This document shows, piece after piece, positions 6,947 through 13,354 of a stretch of DNA of 25,320 nucleotides (the first letter of the stretch is position 1; each line of letters starts with the position of its first letter). The translations under genes and the position numbers were made by a program. This DNA is from a virus: positions 1 through 25,320 of the IMG/VR virus record IMGVR_UViG_3300031673_000440, one strand, 5' to 3'. The notes beneath the pieces were generated by a model that worked only from the letters and a program-made list of their open reading frames with translations, was not told the origin of the DNA and made no database searches.

Positions 6947-7237
6947 ATGAAACAAGAAATAACAAACGAAATTAAGGAAGCACTTAAAGAGTTTTTCTGG
7001 ACTGACGAAAACGGAAAAACTAAAGTGAGCCTTGGAAACTGCCGATTGGATTTTAAGAAGGATTATTACTTTGAGAGATTCACAAAAAAAGGAGTTAGAC
7101 TTTACTGGATCAACGGAACAGACAAGATTCCAGTGATAGGACATGTAGAGAAAAGCGAAACCTATAGAGATTTTGCCTTTTATACAGAAGGTTGGTCTTA
7201 CATAGAGCATTTTAAATTACAAGGAGGTAAAAATTAA
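6947..7237 (+). CDS. Hypothetical 96-residue protein under the duplicated operator
   Basis: A soluble mixed charged protein starting with a helix (EITNEIKEALKEFFW), then alternating strands rich in Lys, Tyr and Phe (YYFERFTKKGVRLYWING). It has one cysteine, no membrane segment and no known motif. The AGGAGG 7 bases upstream and the promoter copy give strong support for the start. It shares its regulatory unit with the zinc-ribbon gene at 9119, so both are probably expressed at the same stage. Confidence 0.65.
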   Translation: MKQEITNEIKEALKEFFWTDENGKTKVSLGNCRLDFKKDYYFERFTKKGVRLYWINGTDKIPVIGHVEKSETYRDFAFYTEGWSYIEHFKLQGGKN

Positions 7238-7238
7238 A

Positions 7239-7442
7239 ATGGAAATTGAAAAAGCAGAAGAAATTACTGAGGAATTTTTTAAAAGAAGATTCCCGGAAAA
7301 GGACATTGGGTTTGAAAAGAAATGTGGTTATTTCTATGAATGGATGACAAGATTTAAATCAGGAAACCCAGAAAACCACATGGACTCAGAATCTCTGAGA
7401 GTGTGGGAAGAGATGAAAGGAGGTTTAAAAAATGAAAATTAG
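7239..7442 (+). CDS. Small acidic hypothetical protein
   Basis: A 67-residue mostly helical protein (KAEEITEEFFKRRFPEKD, SESLRVWEEMKGGLK) one base after the upstream stop. GGAGG lies within the end of the upstream gene. No motif is recognised. It overlaps the next tiny gene by 11 bases, so the three genes from 6947 look like one translationally coupled operon. Confidence 0.6.
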   Translation: MEIEKAEEITEEFFKRRFPEKDIGFEKKCGYFYEWMTRFKSGNPENHMDSESLRVWEEMKGGLKNEN

Positions 7443-7533
7443 AAACTTTTTAAGAAGGATCTTCGGAAGAAGATACATCGACATAAGTCGATACAACAAA
7501 TTAAAAAAGAGAGGCATAATTTGCCTCTTTTAA
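7432..7533 (+). CDS. 33-residue basic peptide ending in a terminator hairpin
   Basis: ATG 7432 has a near-ideal ribosome site (AGGAGG, spacing 8). The peptide is highly basic and aromatic (RNFLRRIFGRRYIDISRYNKLKKRG), suggesting nucleic-acid or membrane binding. The last eight codons lie inside the terminator stem-loop. It belongs to the operon starting at 6947. Too short for family assignment. Confidence 0.5.
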   Translation: MKIRNFLRRIFGRRYIDISRYNKLKKRGIICLF

Positions 7534-7540
7534 TTTTTTT
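7507..7540 (+). terminator. Stem-loop terminator overlapping a small gene end
   Basis: AGAGGCA at 7510-7516 pairs perfectly with TGCCTCT at 7522-7528 around TAATT; the stem can extend by a G-T and A-T pairs. T7 follows at 7534-7540. It closes the operon that begins at 6947. Confidence 0.7.
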
Positions 7541-7543
7541 ACA

Positions 7544-7666
7544 ATGGAAGAACTCAAAACGTTAAAGGATATTAGGGTTGTAGCTAATTCAATTAGAACA
7601 GAAGTTTATAATAGAGTTCCAGAGATTGGAGAGATTCCAATTACAAAGGAGGAATTAAATGGCTAA
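7544..7666 (+). CDS. Small hypothetical 40-residue protein
   Basis: The frame from ATG 7544 encodes a charged peptide (EELKTLKDIRVVANSIRTEV) with a likely helix, then a Pro/Ile/Glu segment. It overlaps the next gene by 8 bases, and the AGGAGG of that gene lies within its last codons. Its own ribosome site is poor and it follows a terminator directly. It is short, so confidence is modest. Confidence 0.42.
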   Translation: MEELKTLKDIRVVANSIRTEVYNRVPEIGEIPITKEELNG

Positions 7667-8198
7667 GAAATTTGAATATTGTGAGTATTGCGATCAGAAA
7701 ATAATGGTTTATAGGAGAGGCCTAAGGAAAGGTCTTATTCTAGGATTAATACAATTATGGAAAGTGGGTCCCAGTAAAATAGCAGATCTAGATTTAACTT
7801 TTGGAATTACTGCTGATCTCCCTAAGCTTAGATTCTGGGGGTTAATTCATAGGTATGGAGAAGAAAAGAGATCCAATGTTATATGGCAAATCACTGAAAA
7901 AGGAAAAGACTTCTTGACAGGTTTAATTGAAATCCCTAAATATGCTTTTATTTACAATAATCAATTACAGAAATTTAGTGAGGAAAAAATCAAATTAATA
8001 GATGTTCATCATGAAAAAATAAATTTTGAGACTGTGCTTGAAGATGCAGAGATGTACAGTGATTTTATAAGACGTAAAAGGAGGTTAGAAAATGTGGGGA
8101 AAATGCAAGAAATGCAAGAAGATCAGACTACTGACCAAGCACTCGGAGATAGGGGGACACAGACCACCATTCAAAAGGATGTGCCGGGAGTGTCATGA
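7659..8198 (+). CDS. Zinc-knuckle winged-helix protein, putative regulator
   Basis: The 179-residue product begins with a CEYC knuckle (residues 8-11), followed by a winged-helix-like domain (about 25-90): LILGLIQLWKVGPSKIADL, a recognition-helix region ending KLRFWGLIHRYG, and a wing SNVIWQITEKGKDFL. Domains of this shape occur in phage and archaeal transcription factors. AGGAGG precedes the ATG with good spacing. The last 36 residues are read in a different frame over the start of the next zinc-ribbon gene and look low in information (MQEMQEDQTTDQALGD), so an ancestral stop may have been lost by frameshift. Confidence 0.68.
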   Translation: MAKKFEYCEYCDQKIMVYRRGLRKGLILGLIQLWKVGPSKIADLDLTFGITADLPKLRFWGLIHRYGEEKRSNVIWQITEKGKDFLTGLIEIPKYAFIYNNQLQKFSEEKIKLIDVHHEKINFETVLEDAEMYSDFIRRKRRLENVGKMQEMQEDQTTDQALGDRGTQTTIQKDVPGVS

Positions 8199-8298
8199 TA
8201 AAGAACATGATATCAGACCAAATAAAACAAGGAGACAATTAAGAAAATGTCAAAAATACCAACCAGGAACAAAAAGAATGCACAAAAAAAACCATTGA
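8092..8298 (+). CDS. Zinc-ribbon protein in a long out-of-frame overlap
   Basis: ATG 8092 has AGGAGG at 8079-8084. The 68-residue product has CKKC (residues 5-8) and CREC (about 34-37), giving a four-cysteine zinc ribbon, followed by a basic tail (RPNKTRRQLRKCQKYQPGTK). Its first 107 bases are shared out of frame with the upstream regulator. The zinc motif and ribosome site make this the more credible frame in the shared stretch. Probably nucleic-acid binding. Confidence 0.68.
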   Translation: MWGKCKKCKKIRLLTKHSEIGGHRPPFKRMCRECHDKEHDIRPNKTRRQLRKCQKYQPGTKRMHKKNH

Positions 8299-8690
8299 TG
8301 GAACCATGTCATAGCAAATTAGGACAATTAATTGAAATGGAGAAAGCAAAAATAAATTCTGTGCAAAGGATCAAACCAATAATAATTGATCCTAAGATAT
8401 TAAAATTAGCAAGAGCAAAAGTAGATGTTGTCTATGATCATATTAATGATGCAATAAGGCATTGTGGATGGGAAAGGGCACGTAAATCTGAAATAGTAAT
8501 TAAGGCTTTAATGGATGTTGGAATAGATCCAGAGAAATGTTTTTTTGATCAAAAAGATAACTTGATAATCCCATTTACTCAAATAGATACTACAAAAGAA
8601 AATCTCAAATATTTTAGGAAATGTTATATGAAGGTGGCATTTACTAAATGGGAAAGAATTAAATTGTTTTTTAAGAGAAATGTATTATGA
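8298..8690 (+). CDS. Hypothetical 130-residue protein
   Basis: I prefer the ATG that overlaps the upstream TGA (TGATG); an earlier in-frame ATG at 8247 would overlap by 52 bases. The product is soluble and mostly helical, with a repeated Ile/Lys/Ala-rich pattern (IIIDPKILKLARAKVDVVYD), a middle segment RARKSEIVIKALMDVGIDPEKCFFD, and a basic end. No known motif. It ends in ATGA with the next membrane peptide. Confidence 0.6.
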   Translation: MEPCHSKLGQLIEMEKAKINSVQRIKPIIIDPKILKLARAKVDVVYDHINDAIRHCGWERARKSEIVIKALMDVGIDPEKCFFDQKDNLIIPFTQIDTTKENLKYFRKCYMKVAFTKWERIKLFFKRNVL

Positions 8691-8773
8691 AAATAAACTT
8701 TTATGTATTGTATACATTAGCGGCTTTACTTGTAGTCCTTGTTTTGTTTGTGATATTGAAGGTGTTTTTTTAA
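8687..8773 (+). CDS. 28-residue single-pass membrane peptide
   Basis: ATG 8687 overlaps the upstream stop. The peptide is almost entirely a membrane helix (LYTLAALLVVLVLFVILKVFF) after a four-residue polar start. It stops one base before the glycyl-radical module. It is one of three hydrophobic tiny genes in the cluster and may be a small regulator of a host membrane protein. Confidence 0.48.
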   Translation: MKINFYVLYTLAALLVVLVLFVILKVFF

Positions 8774-8774
8774 A

Positions 8775-8918
8775 ATGGTAAAAACTAAATGTGAAGTGTA
8801 CAGCAGAATTGTAGGATATCTAAGGCCCATTGAAAATTGGAATGAGGGAAAAAAAGCAGAGTGGAAGGATCGTGTGATGTTTGATGTTAAAGATAAAAAA
8901 ACAGGAGGTGAAAAATGA
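8775..8918 (+). CDS. Stand-alone glycyl-radical module like the NrdD C-terminus
   Basis: The 47-residue product begins KCEVYSRIVGYLRPIENWNEG and continues KKAEWKDR. This matches the C-terminal glycyl-radical segment of class III (anaerobic) ribonucleoside-triphosphate reductase of the Thermotoga/archaeal type, where the radical glycine is in R-x-x-G-Y; here Gly14 in RIVGY. The full enzyme is over 600 residues and its N-terminal barrel is absent. The closest functional analogue is GrcA (YfiD), a spare radical domain that restores oxygen-cleaved pyruvate formate-lyase. A role in restoring or replacing the radical domain of host NrdD is inference. Start at ATG 8775, one base after the upstream stop. 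Confidence 0.75.
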   Translation: MVKTKCEVYSRIVGYLRPIENWNEGKKAEWKDRVMFDVKDKKTGGEK

Positions 8919-9070
8919 TACATTGGATTTTAGCTGGTTTGAACTTGATCTTGATCTATTTGATCATTAGGTATTTTATTGAAGAAGAAGATCACATGAT
9001 TGAGACTATGGAACCTTTAGATAGAAGATGGGGCCACAGAAATTACTGGTTTAGGAAGTTTAGAGAATGA
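8915..9070 (+). CDS. 51-residue single-pass membrane protein
   Basis: ATG 8915 overlaps the preceding TGA and has a near-ideal AGGAGG site. An N-terminal membrane helix (WILAGLNLILIYLIIRYF, residues 4-21) is followed by an acidic stretch (EEED) and a basic aromatic tail (RRWGHRNYWFRKFRE). Its tail probably lies in the cytoplasm or associates with membrane. The function is unknown. It ends just before the second copy of the duplicated promoter. Confidence 0.6.
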   Translation: MIHWILAGLNLILIYLIIRYFIEEEDHMIETMEPLDRRWGHRNYWFRKFRE

Positions 9071-9072
9071 AA

Positions 9073-9117
9073 GCAACATTTAAAAAGCGATTATACGTGT
9101 ATATTTTAGGAGGATTC
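9073..9117 (+). promoter_or_regulatory. Duplicated promoter/operator, copy 2
   Basis: GCAAC at 9073-9077 (BRE-like) leads into a 40-base unit at 9078-9117 that matches 6902-6941 at 39 of 40 positions. It includes TATA box ATTTAAAAA, inverted repeat TATAC-GT-GTATA at 9092-9103, and AGGAGG. Confidence 0.75.
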
Positions 9118-9118
9118 G

Positions 9119-9499
9119 ATGAAAAGAAAAAAATTTAAAGAAAGATATGATTTCATTTGTGCAAAATGTGGAGAAGAGATGTGGATTGCACCTTCTATGA
9201 TGATGACACAGTTCGGATTAAATCAAGGTCACGGATCATGTTTAAAATGTAAAACCTTTCTACACTTAGAAATTACTCCAGATATTTACGGAGAAGAGAT
9301 GATCTCCCAGATATGGGATGAGTGGTTAAAAGATCATAATCAGCAGGAAAGCAAAAAACGAAGTGAGGGTTCTAGACCTGAACGGATGCAACCTGCTGCA
9401 ATTAATAATCCTTGTACAAGGACCTGCAGGGGAGGGGTGGATTCTAAATTGAATCCTCCTAACCCCTCTAAATTAAATCAAAATGGAGGTAAAAAATAA
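9119..9499 (+). CDS. Zinc-ribbon protein under the duplicated operator
   Basis: The 126-residue product has CAKC (residues 14-17) and CLKC (about 41-44) in the pattern of a phage zinc ribbon, embedded in beta-like segments (EEMWIAPSMMM, TFLHLEITPD), then a Trp-rich helix (ISQIWDEWLKDH). The C-terminal 50 residues are low-complexity Asn, Pro, Lys and Arg and may be disordered. The start is supported by AGGAGG in the promoter unit. It sits upstream of the annealing-like protein and could act with it in DNA transactions (inference). Confidence 0.65.
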   Translation: MKRKKFKERYDFICAKCGEEMWIAPSMMMTQFGLNQGHGSCLKCKTFLHLEITPDIYGEEMISQIWDEWLKDHNQQESKKRSEGSRPERMQPAAINNPCTRTCRGGVDSKLNPPNPSKLNQNGGKK

Positions 9500-9500
9500 A

Positions 9501-10025
9501 ATGGAAACAACAATAGTCAAGATTGAAGGAAACAAGATCGAGGTAGTTGAGAACAATGAGATCAAAGGATATGAACTCGAAGAGTGGGTTAAGCCAGAAT
9601 TTGTTAAGGTTGGAGCTGCAGAACTTACAATAAAAGATGGAAAGGTTGCTTTTTGCTCAATGAAAAAAGCAGAGAAACCAGCAGAAAAGAAAACAGAAAC
9701 AAAAAAACAAAGTGGAAAGTGGGAAGATGATATGGTGACTTTTGAAGATCTATTAACAAAAGCACATGAATTGAAAAAGAATTTTTCAATAAGCACCGAG
9801 ATGCTAGCAGTAGATCTAGAGAAAAAGTATGCTTTGTTTAAAGCAGTAGTATCAGTTCATGCAGATGGATATAGTGAACATTTTGAAGGACACGGCGATG
9901 CAACAATTGAGAATGTTACTGGAGAATTTATTAAGCCACACTTTATAAGAATGGCTGAGACTCGAGCAATAGTTAGAGCCCTTAGATGGTACACAAACAA
10001 CAGTTGTGCTGAAGAGGAAAAGTAA
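9501..10025 (+). CDS. Putative phage ssDNA-annealing-like protein
   Basis: I start at ATG 9501, served by GGAGG at 9484-9488; the in-frame ATG at 9483 overlaps that site. The 174-residue product has an N-terminal charged region with a Lys/Glu linker (residues about 50-75) and a C-terminal domain whose pattern FKAVVSVHADGYSEHFEGHGDA ... PHFIRMAETRAIVRALRW recalls phage recombination and annealing proteins of the Rad52/ERF-like groups, which share an R-x-A-E-T-R-A-x-x-R-A-L helix. A role in strand annealing during replication or recombination is likely but not certain. No partner exonuclease is adjacent; the PD-(D/E)XK nuclease is 5 kb downstream. Confidence 0.5.
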   Translation: METTIVKIEGNKIEVVENNEIKGYELEEWVKPEFVKVGAAELTIKDGKVAFCSMKKAEKPAEKKTETKKQSGKWEDDMVTFEDLLTKAHELKKNFSISTEMLAVDLEKKYALFKAVVSVHADGYSEHFEGHGDATIENVTGEFIKPHFIRMAETRAIVRALRWYTNNSCAEEEK

Positions 10026-10044
10026 TTTATTTTTTATTTTTAGA
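10024..10044 (+). terminator. T-rich terminator
   Basis: A T-rich run (TTTATTTTTTATTTTTAG) follows the stop of the annealing-like gene directly, as in archaeal intrinsic terminators. Confidence 0.5.
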
Positions 10045-10098
10045 TTTTAGTGAGGGCCTAGCCCAAGAGCAAGAAAATAAATACAATGGAGAAAAAAA

Positions 10099-10302
10099 AT
10101 GGAAGAATTAAAACTTGAAGATGAAGAAGGAATGAGCATAAGCTTAGAAATTCAAAAAGATGATTCCTTCAAAGGAAAATCTATAAAAATAAGTATTATC
10201 CCAAGTTATGCATCTTATTTTATGTTTGAGTTAGCAGAGAAAGATGCGATTAAATTTTTTGAGTTAGTTAAAGAACTTGAAAAAGGGTTCAAGGGGATAT
10301 AA
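10099..10302 (+). CDS. Small acidic hypothetical protein
   Basis: A 67-residue protein with an acidic N-terminus (EELKLEDEEG), beta-like middle (ISLEIQ, SIKISIIPSYASYFMFEL) and helical end (DAIKFFELVKELEKGF). GGAG lies 8 bases upstream of the ATG. No cysteines or motifs. It overlaps the next tiny frame by one base. Confidence 0.6.
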   Translation: MEELKLEDEEGMSISLEIQKDDSFKGKSIKISIIPSYASYFMFELAEKDAIKFFELVKELEKGFKGI

Positions 10303-10406
10303 TGGAAAACAAAACAGTGGAACAATTGAAAAAAGAAATCAGAGAAGCAGAGGTTGTTAATAAAGCAAAAGAGCAAGAGAAAAAGATACAAAATGAACGG
10401 AAATGA
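10302..10406 (+). CDS. 34-residue charged helical peptide
   Basis: ATG 10302 shares its A with the upstream TAA. The peptide is almost all Lys, Glu, Gln and Arg (VEQLKKEIREAEVVNKAKEQ) and should form one charged helix. It overlaps the next gene by 14 bases. Too short to assign. Confidence 0.45.
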   Translation: MENKTVEQLKKEIREAEVVNKAKEQEKKIQNERK

Positions 10407-10569
10407 TTTGATTGAGTTTGAAGAAAAGTATCCAGAACTTCAAATGAAGTTTTTAGAGAGTATTGGGTTACTCAATGCTCCAGAAGTTTTACAAGTAAAA
10501 AAATTAGAATCCCAAGAATACTGGGATTTTGTCGAGGAGGAATACAATGATAATGATAGAAGAACCTAA
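10393..10569 (+). CDS. 58-residue acidic hypothetical protein
   Basis: I start at ATG 10393; a TTG at 10354 lies inside the upstream peptide. The product (GNDLIEFEEKYPELQMKFLE...) is acidic and mainly helical, with no cysteines. It overlaps the next gene by 23 bases, and that gene's ribosome site lies within its last codons. Function unknown. Confidence 0.55.
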   Translation: MNGNDLIEFEEKYPELQMKFLESIGLLNAPEVLQVKKLESQEYWDFVEEEYNDNDRRT

Positions 10570-10714
10570 GAAAGGAATAGTATTTTGTGGATTATGGCTA
10601 ACAAAAAAAGAGTTTCAAATGATGGTAACTGCACTTAGAGAACAACCTGCTGTGGCCTTGATAGGAACAATATTAAAAAAAGCATATAAAAGGGGGGATT
10701 TTAAAAGAAGATGA
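10547..10714 (+). CDS. 55-residue hypothetical protein
   Basis: ATG 10547 is served by AGGAGG at 10535-10540, so I reject the TTG at 10529. The protein has a short beta-like start (GIVFCGLWL), a helix (TKKEFQMMVTALREQ) and a moderately hydrophobic segment (AVALIGTILKKAY) with a basic end. It overlaps the next gene by ATGA. No known family. Confidence 0.55.
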   Translation: MIMIEEPKKGIVFCGLWLTKKEFQMMVTALREQPAVALIGTILKKAYKRGDFKRR

Positions 10715-11154
10715 AATTAGAAATATGCTTGATAGTGATTTTGTTATTACTGTGTTCCAGTATAACTCTTTTAATTAAAGATCAGCAATTAGCAAAAGAA
10801 GATATTGAGGCAGAACAAATAGAATTTAAATTTAATGAGAGATGGGAACACAAAAAAGCTTTTTATGACCTAGTTGAAGGGATTGGAACTCAGGTTGCTA
10901 ATGAGACAGAATGGGAGTTGCATGTTTATGATTGCACAGATTTTAGTAGAGAATTAGCAAAGAGATTGAGAGCAGAAGGTTTGGATGCTTACTGTGTCTT
11001 TGGAAGATGGGAGATCCCAGATTATAAAAAACATACTTGGGTTGAGATTGATATGGGGGATTTCTTTGTTGAGGTTGAAGCCACAAGTGGTTATATAATT
11101 TCAGATTATTATTTTAAGAATTATACAATTAAATCCAAAGGGAGATGTTTATGA
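10711..11154 (+). CDS. Membrane-anchored transglutaminase-like cysteine protease
   Basis: The 147-residue product has an N-terminal hydrophobic helix (residues 3-22) that would export or anchor it. A compact transglutaminase-like core follows: YDCTDFSRELAKRLRAEG (Cys75 as nucleophile), HTWVEID (His108) and FVEVEATSG (Glu123, where Asp is usual in VDAT). The Cys-His-Asp/Glu order and the spacing fit papain-like transglutaminase-fold hydrolases, which cleave amide or isopeptide bonds. Methanogen-phage pseudomurein endoisopeptidases belong to this fold, so a lysis or cell-envelope role is possible (inference). It overlaps the next zinc ribbon by ATGA and may alternatively process virion or host surface proteins. 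Confidence 0.68.
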   Translation: MKLEICLIVILLLLCSSITLLIKDQQLAKEDIEAEQIEFKFNERWEHKKAFYDLVEGIGTQVANETEWELHVYDCTDFSRELAKRLRAEGLDAYCVFGRWEIPDYKKHTWVEIDMGDFFVEVEATSGYIISDYYFKNYTIKSKGRCL

Positions 11155-11279
11155 AACAGTGTCCTAATTGCAAACACAAATTATATCCTAAAGAAGGCGG
11201 AGGGTTTTATTGTAAGCATTGCACTTATGTAAATAATCCAAATTATTTAAAAAATGGTACAAATAGGAAAGGATTGTAA
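11151..11279 (+). CDS. 42-residue zinc ribbon
   Basis: CPNC (residues 4-7) and CKHC (21-24), separated by a Gly-rich turn, form a clear rubredoxin-like zinc ribbon, followed by an Asn/Lys tail. The ATG overlaps the upstream TGA. Such mini-ribbons commonly bind nucleic acid or act as adaptors. The target is unknown. Confidence 0.65.
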   Translation: MKQCPNCKHKLYPKEGGGFYCKHCTYVNNPNYLKNGTNRKGL

Positions 11280-11370
11280 AAGAAGGAATTTAAGTCTTTC
11301 GTGGGGAGAGCAACAAAAAGAAAAAAAAGAACAGAAAACATTAGATAATTGGGATGAGGAAGAGGAATGA
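11254..11370 (+). CDS. 38-residue charged peptide, tentative
   Basis: A frame from ATG 11254 overlaps the zinc ribbon by 26 bases and the ATPase start by ATGA. It is rich in Lys, Gln and Glu (WGEQQKEKKEQKTLDNWDEE). The coupling to the ATPase supports it, but there is no strong ribosome site. Confidence 0.4.
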   Translation: MVQIGKDCKRRNLSLSWGEQQKEKKEQKTLDNWDEEEE

Positions 11371-13064
11371 TAATCGGAAAAAACAAAGAAACAAAACAAG
11401 ATGTAAATATTAATCTTTCTAAACTTGTTTCTACAAGATTGTTAATTCAGGCTAATTCTGGTGGGGGAAAGTCTTGGTTAATAAGAAGATTATTAGAACA
11501 ATCACATGGGAGGATTCAGCAAATAGTTTTAGATTTAGAAGGAGAATTTGCAACTCTTAGAGAAAAGTTTGATTATCTCCTAGTAGGAAAAGGTGGAGAG
11601 ATCCCTGCAAAGATTCAGACAGCAGAACTCCTAGCTAGAAAGTTATTAAAATTAAATGTTTCAACAATTATTGATTTATCAGAATTACAAAAACATGAAA
11701 GAATTTTATTTGTAAAGAGGTTTTTAGATAGTTTAGTTAATGCTCCTAGGGAATTATGGCATACGTGTTTGATTATAGTTGATGAGGCCCACCAATTTTG
11801 TCCAGAGAAATCAAAATCAGAATCATCTAGTTCTGTTATTGATTTACAAACAAGGGGAAGAAAAAGAGGGTTCTGTGGAGTCCTAGCAACCCAAAGGATC
11901 TCTAAATTACATAAAGATGCTGCAGCAGAATGCAATAATGTTTTAGTAGGAAGAACCGTTTTAGATATTGATAGAAAAAGGGCTAGTGATGATCTACAAT
12001 TTACTACTAAAGAACAATCAAATAATTTAAAGAAATTAGATGATGGAGAGTTTTTTGCTTATGGGCCTGCAATTTCTAAAGATGATGTCCTAAGGTTAAA
12101 AGTTGGAGATGTAAAAACAACCCATCCAGAACCAGGGAAAAATATTCTAAAGGCTTCTGAAACCCCAGATAATATTAAGAAGCTTTTGAAGGATGTTATT
12201 GATCTCCCTAAAGAAGCAGAAGAAGAATTAAAGACTAAAAAGGATTTTCAAAATAAAATCTTAGAATTAAAGAGAGAATTAAGAATGGCTAAGTCTGTAC
12301 AACCTAAGCCTGTTATTGATGAGAGGACCCTACAGAGAGCCAAGGATCAAGGATATAAAGAAGCTGAGAGAGAATATGTTAATAGCCTAAAAAAGGATAA
12401 ATTAGCCTTAGATAGGTTTAAGAAAGGAGTACAGCAAATAGCAGTAAATTGTAGTAAATTACTACAAGTGGAAGGCCCTACTTTTCCTGTTAAAAGTAAT
12501 GTACCTGACAAAGTAAAAGCACCTTACATTCCACAGATGCCTTTAAATAGAGATAAAGAAAGAGCAATTTTACATAAAAAAGTCATGGAAGAGGACAACG
12601 TGGACAATGAGATGGACTTAGGAATTTGTGCAAAGAAGATTTACTCATTTCTTTATAATAATCCAGACAGAGAATTTACAAAATCTCAACTAGGAGCTGT
12701 TACAGGTTATTCTCAAAAGTCAGGGGGATTCAATAACTCTTTATATAAATTAAATTCATTAGGGCTAATTCATAGAAAAGGAAATTTAATCAAAGTAAAT
12801 CAGATTAATCCAGAGTTGATTGTAGAGTATGACTTTTCAAAAGAGCAAATGATTCACAAATTGCCTGTATGTCCTAGAAAGATTTATGAGCTTTTATTAC
12901 AAAATCCTTATGAAGAATATTCTAAAGAAGAAATAGCAGAGCAAACAGGATATTCCTCAGGCAGTGGAGGATTCAATAATGCTCTTTACAAGCTCAATAC
13001 ATTAGGACTAATTGAAAGAGTAAATAATACAATTAAATTAAATCCAGAGTTATTAGAATTATGA
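11367..13064 (+). CDS. HerA/FtsK-family ATPase with two C-terminal winged helices
   Basis: The 565-residue product has a RecA-like ATPase core: Walker A ANSGGGKS (residues 29-36), Walker B LIIVDEAH (135-142), and GVLATQR (171-177) as a sensor or motif-III-like stretch, in the order of HerA/VirB4-type DNA-pumping ATPases (DUF87-like). Then come a charged coiled-coil region (about 280-360) and two tandem copies of a winged-helix module (about 419-484 and 499-563), both with GYSxxSGGFNNxLYKLNxLGLI. The cell equivalents act in DNA end resection or translocation; the virus may use it in genome segregation or replication. The terminase is separate, so it is not the packaging motor. Confidence 0.8.
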   Translation: MIIGKNKETKQDVNINLSKLVSTRLLIQANSGGGKSWLIRRLLEQSHGRIQQIVLDLEGEFATLREKFDYLLVGKGGEIPAKIQTAELLARKLLKLNVSTIIDLSELQKHERILFVKRFLDSLVNAPRELWHTCLIIVDEAHQFCPEKSKSESSSSVIDLQTRGRKRGFCGVLATQRISKLHKDAAAECNNVLVGRTVLDIDRKRASDDLQFTTKEQSNNLKKLDDGEFFAYGPAISKDDVLRLKVGDVKTTHPEPGKNILKASETPDNIKKLLKDVIDLPKEAEEELKTKKDFQNKILELKRELRMAKSVQPKPVIDERTLQRAKDQGYKEAEREYVNSLKKDKLALDRFKKGVQQIAVNCSKLLQVEGPTFPVKSNVPDKVKAPYIPQMPLNRDKERAILHKKVMEEDNVDNEMDLGICAKKIYSFLYNNPDREFTKSQLGAVTGYSQKSGGFNNSLYKLNSLGLIHRKGNLIKVNQINPELIVEYDFSKEQMIHKLPVCPRKIYELLLQNPYEEYSKEEIAEQTGYSSGSGGFNNALYKLNTLGLIERVNNTIKLNPELLEL

Positions 13065-13354
13065 GAATTTTTAAAGAGGCATTTAAATTAATTAAAGAAA
13101 AGAAAGTAAAAACAGAAATTAATACTAGAGATAGTTTTAATTATGAAATAACTGGAAAAACAGATAAATATATTTTTAGAATTTATAAGAAAGTTGCAGC
13201 TTGGTTTTCTCAATGCGGATGCCATGTTGGAGTTTCAAACACACCAACAGGATTATGCAAGCATACTATAGCAGGGATAGTAACAAAGTTCTTAGAAGTT
13301 AATAATCTAAATTTAAAATCAGGAGGTAAAAATGATAACAAGAAAAGAATTTGA
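13061..13354 (+). CDS. SWIM-type zinc-finger protein
   Basis: The 97-residue product has CGC followed by LCKH (C-x-C-xn-C-x-H; WFSQCGC then GLCKHTIAGIV), the SWIM zinc-finger pattern, after a beta-rich N-terminal half. SWIM fingers bind DNA or proteins and occur with recombination factors. It overlaps the ATPase stop by ATGA and the next gene by 23 bases. The short length means it is little more than the finger plus a small N-terminal domain. Confidence 0.7.
   Translation: MRIFKEAFKLIKEKKVKTEINTRDSFNYEITGKTDKYIFRIYKKVAAWFSQCGCHVGVSNTPTGLCKHTIAGIVTKFLEVNNLNLKSGGKNDNKKRI

Noticed and set aside
6746-7210. A 154-codon minus-strand frame.
   Set aside because: It is antisense to the 6947 gene, which has a duplicated promoter and strong ribosome site; the antisense protein has no coherent pattern.
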